Positions 22,778 to 24,450 of a stretch of 24,450 nt of DNA are shown here, piece after piece. Position numbers and translations under genes: made by a program. How positions within the stretch are numbered: position 1 is the stretch's first letter; each line of letters starts with the position of its first letter. The stretch is from NCBI GenBank assembly GCA_937875275.1, contig CALNCC010000040.1:1-24450 (forward strand). The letters are read 5' to 3'. The notes below the pieces were generated by a model that saw only the letters and a list, made by a program, of their open reading frames with translations, did no database searches and had not been told where the DNA came from. The DNA comes from an uncultured Dysgonomonas sp. (GTDB lineage: Bacteria > Bacteroidota > Bacteroidia > Bacteroidales > Dysgonomonadaceae).

Positions 22778-22796
22778 CGATTGTTAACGATTGTTA
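22778..22796 (+). repeat. Tandem direct repeat CGATTGTTA across the -33 element
   Basis: CGATTGTTA occurs at 22778-22786 and again at 22788-22796, a 10-base period matching one helix turn. The first copy contains the -33 TTG. Confidence 0.55.
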
Positions 22797-22811
22797 GGAG
22801 TAATACATTTG
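22780..22811 (+). promoter_or_regulatory. Promoter of the porin-imelysin operon
   Basis: ATTG (22780-22783), a 20-base spacer and TACATTTG (22804-22811) make the best full promoter in the window. The leader would be very short, about 12 bases to the first ATG (22829) or 21 to the second (22838). Confidence 0.75.
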
Positions 22812-22828
22812 TCGTCTATTAGCAATAG

Positions 22829-24133
22829 ATGAAACTTATGAAAAAAAAACTATCCTTTTTCGCTTTACTTATAACATTATCATGCTATAATCTTTCCGCG
22901 CAAAACAGTTCAGAAAAAACAGATTCCATTGATGTGAAAATGCCACACGAATGGAATTACAGCAAATACCGTTTCGGCGGTTATGGTGAAATCCTTTTCC
23001 AGCAAATGGATTATGGAGCAGACAGATACAAAGACCCTACCGGAGCACCCAGCGACAACCGCTCTTATATATCAATTCCGCGTGCGGTTTTCTCTTTCGA
23101 TTACAAATTTCGCCCCGACATTATATTCTCTACCGAGTTGGAGATAGAATACGGCGGAACAGGCTCTGCCATGGAGCTTGAATATGAAGAAGGTGGTGAG
23201 TACGAAATGGAAATGGAAAAAGGTGGTGAGATAGAACTCGAACAATTTCACATCACAAAACAATTCAGCACTGCCTTTAACATCAGAGCCGGACATATGA
23301 TAGTACCGGTGGGATTAACAAACGCCCATCACGAACCGATCTTCTTCTTCGGGACAACCAGACCTGAAGGCGAATCGACGATTCTGCCATGTACGTGGCA
23401 CGAAACAGGAGTCTCGGTATTGGGATACGTTTCAGATTTCAGATACGAACTGATGCTCGTTAACGGACTCGACCCCAACGGATTTTCGTCAGCAAACTGG
23501 ATACAGGGCGGACGCCAAAGTATATTCGAAACATCGGTAATGACAAACCCCGCTGTTGCCGGAAGATTAGAATACTCGGGTGTGAAAAATCTACGACTAA
23601 GCACATCTGGATATTATGGCAACACGGCGAAGAATGCAAGTAAGCCTCAGAAAATGGCAGGTATAAAAGCTCCAGTGAGCATAATATCGGCAGATGCTCA
23701 ATACCTGACAAACGACTTTGCCATCAGAGCAAACGTCCTGTACGGAAATTTGGGTGCATCGAAAAGGGTATCTCAAATCAACAAGAATGTGTCTAAAAAC
23801 ACAGGATTTCCACGTACTCCGGTTGCCAAAAACGCAATGGCCTATTTCATCGAAGCTGGATATAACGTACTCTCATTCTTCGACACTACGGAAAAACTTA
23901 TGCCTTTCGTTCGCTACGAATATTATAACAGTGCCGAGAATGTAGAAACCGGAATGTCCGAAATGCCGATCAATAAACGGAACATTTACTCTTTCGGCAT
24001 AAACTACAATCTGCTGCCAAACATGGTATTGAAAGCCGACTATTCGATGAGAAAATTGGACGGAGGCAACTACAACGATGAAAACACATTCGGCATAGCA
24101 CTGGCTTATACCGGATATTTCTTCAAAAAATAA
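22829..24133 (+). CDS. Outer-membrane porin (phosphate-selective porin-like), with an acidic segment
   Basis: 434 residues with a signal peptide ending at LSAQ (about residue 25), then a beta-barrel pattern of alternating hydrophobic residues ending in an aromatic C-terminal strand (ALAYTGYFFKK). It resembles the O/P-type porins of Bacteroidetes: YRFGGYGEILFQQ near the start and a mid-barrel IRAGHMIVPVGLTNAHHEP. Residues 115-138 are Glu-rich (MELEYEEGG, EYEMEMEKGG, EIELE), containing a short duplication based on EGGEYE/KGGEIE; such acidic strands are seen in some relatives. The start could be the ATG at 22829 or 22838 (MKKKLSFF). It is followed 52 bases later by an imelysin-like lipoprotein, so a metal-related uptake role is plausible but unproven. 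Confidence 0.85.
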   Translation: MKLMKKKLSFFALLITLSCYNLSAQNSSEKTDSIDVKMPHEWNYSKYRFGGYGEILFQQMDYGADRYKDPTGAPSDNRSYISIPRAVFSFDYKFRPDIIFSTELEIEYGGTGSAMELEYEEGGEYEMEMEKGGEIELEQFHITKQFSTAFNIRAGHMIVPVGLTNAHHEPIFFFGTTRPEGESTILPCTWHETGVSVLGYVSDFRYELMLVNGLDPNGFSSANWIQGGRQSIFETSVMTNPAVAGRLEYSGVKNLRLSTSGYYGNTAKNASKPQKMAGIKAPVSIISADAQYLTNDFAIRANVLYGNLGASKRVSQINKNVSKNTGFPRTPVAKNAMAYFIEAGYNVLSFFDTTEKLMPFVRYEYYNSAENVETGMSEMPINKRNIYSFGINYNLLPNMVLKADYSMRKLDGGNYNDENTFGIALAYTGYFFKK

Positions 24134-24185
24134 AAAAACAATTTAATAAACTATTTAATTCAATTATTACTTAAAAATCACAATA

Positions 24186-24450
24186 ATGAAAAAATTAACT
24201 ACGTATTTATTAGCATTATTCGCTGTCGCATTTGCATTCTCGTCTTGTGGCGAAGACAGCCCCGAAAACAACAATGGAGATAACAACAAAACTGACGATG
24301 GATACAACTACGATTTCAAGAAAGTTTTAGCTGTATACACAGACGATGTTATACTTCCTACATATGCTGACATGAAAACTAAAGCATGGACATTGTATGA
24401 TGCTGTTATCGAATTCGAAAAAACACCGACTGACCAAACTAAACTTGACG
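24186..24450 (+). CDS. Imelysin family (peptidase M75/IrpA-like) lipoprotein, 3' end missing
   Basis: The first 88 codons are present and the gene runs off the right edge. A lipoprotein signal peptide ends in FSSC (Cys21), followed by an acidic, Asn-rich linker. The imelysin opening follows: VLAVYTDDVILPTYADMKTKAWTLYDAV, with the Tyr and the polar helix typical of the family's first half. The M75-type GxHxxE motif would be farther on and cannot be checked. Family members are iron-regulated outer-surface proteins; some bind metal, and peptidase activity is disputed. It is the second gene of the operon starting at the porin. Confidence 0.8.
   Translation, partial: MKKLTTYLLALFAVAFAFSSCGEDSPENNNGDNNKTDDGYNYDFKKVLAVYTDDVILPTYADMKTKAWTLYDAVIEFEKTPTDQTKLD

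Larger units (their letters stand above)
22398..22803. other. AT-rich gene-free region upstream of the porin
   Basis: I see no coding frame or RNA gene. It holds a 5-bp hairpin GAGGA/TCCTC around 22463-22477, the 16-bp palindrome at 22733-22748 and a direct repeat at 22778-22796 near the promoter. The first half is plain AT-rich sequence. Confidence 0.6.

Overview
The window looks like a stretch of a Bacteroidales chromosome, probably near Dysgonomonadaceae/Porphyromonadaceae. The evidence is moderate GC, several promoter-like elements with the Bacteroidetes -7 box TAnnTTTG, almost no Shine-Dalgarno sequences, and many Bacteroidetes-type families (DUF6057-like, Fibrobacter-type paralogous domain, L25-Pth-S4 gene order, TolB-like propeller lipoproteins). 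Genus-level placement is inference. Both ends cut through genes, so this may be an entire contig. No tRNA, rRNA, CRISPR, phage or complete insertion sequence was found.

Layout. 1-1176: the 3' part of a sugar-nucleotidyltransferase-like gene, with a suspicious fold-back at the left edge, then a frameshifted HxlR-type redox regulator. 1177-1881: a DJ-1/PfpI gene divergent from the regulator, with two palindromes between them. 1957-4074 (minus): a Gfo/Idh/MocA oxidoreductase behind a secreted Fibrobacter-type paralogous-domain protein. 4258-4457: a 200-bp MITE-like element. 4589-6516 (plus): class II fructose-bisphosphate aldolase, then the L11 methyltransferase PrmA. 6616-9946 (plus): a two-gene module, a polytopic membrane protein with a helical C-terminal half and a beta-propeller lipoprotein with one CxxCH haem-type motif. 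9948-11776 (minus): AroA followed by a small lipoprotein. 11903-16411 (minus): PEP carboxylase behind a protein with an HPr-kinase/PEPCK-like P-loop. 16427-16930 (minus): a cobalamin riboswitch with its own promoter but no recognisable B12 gene behind it. 17010-20950 (minus): S4-domain protein, GH78 alpha-L-rhamnosidase and an SGNH-like hydrolase. 21137-22303 (minus): RplY (L25) and Pth. 22829-24450 (plus): an acidic-strand porin and the start of an imelysin-type lipoprotein.

Most of the window is housekeeping: glycolysis, anaplerosis, the shikimate pathway and translation. The parts that deserve a second look are the membrane-protein/haem-propeller pair, the P-loop protein beside PEP carboxylase, the orphan B12 riboswitch with a stub peptide, the porin-imelysin locus with its palindromic upstream region, and the divergent HxlR/DJ-1 pair.
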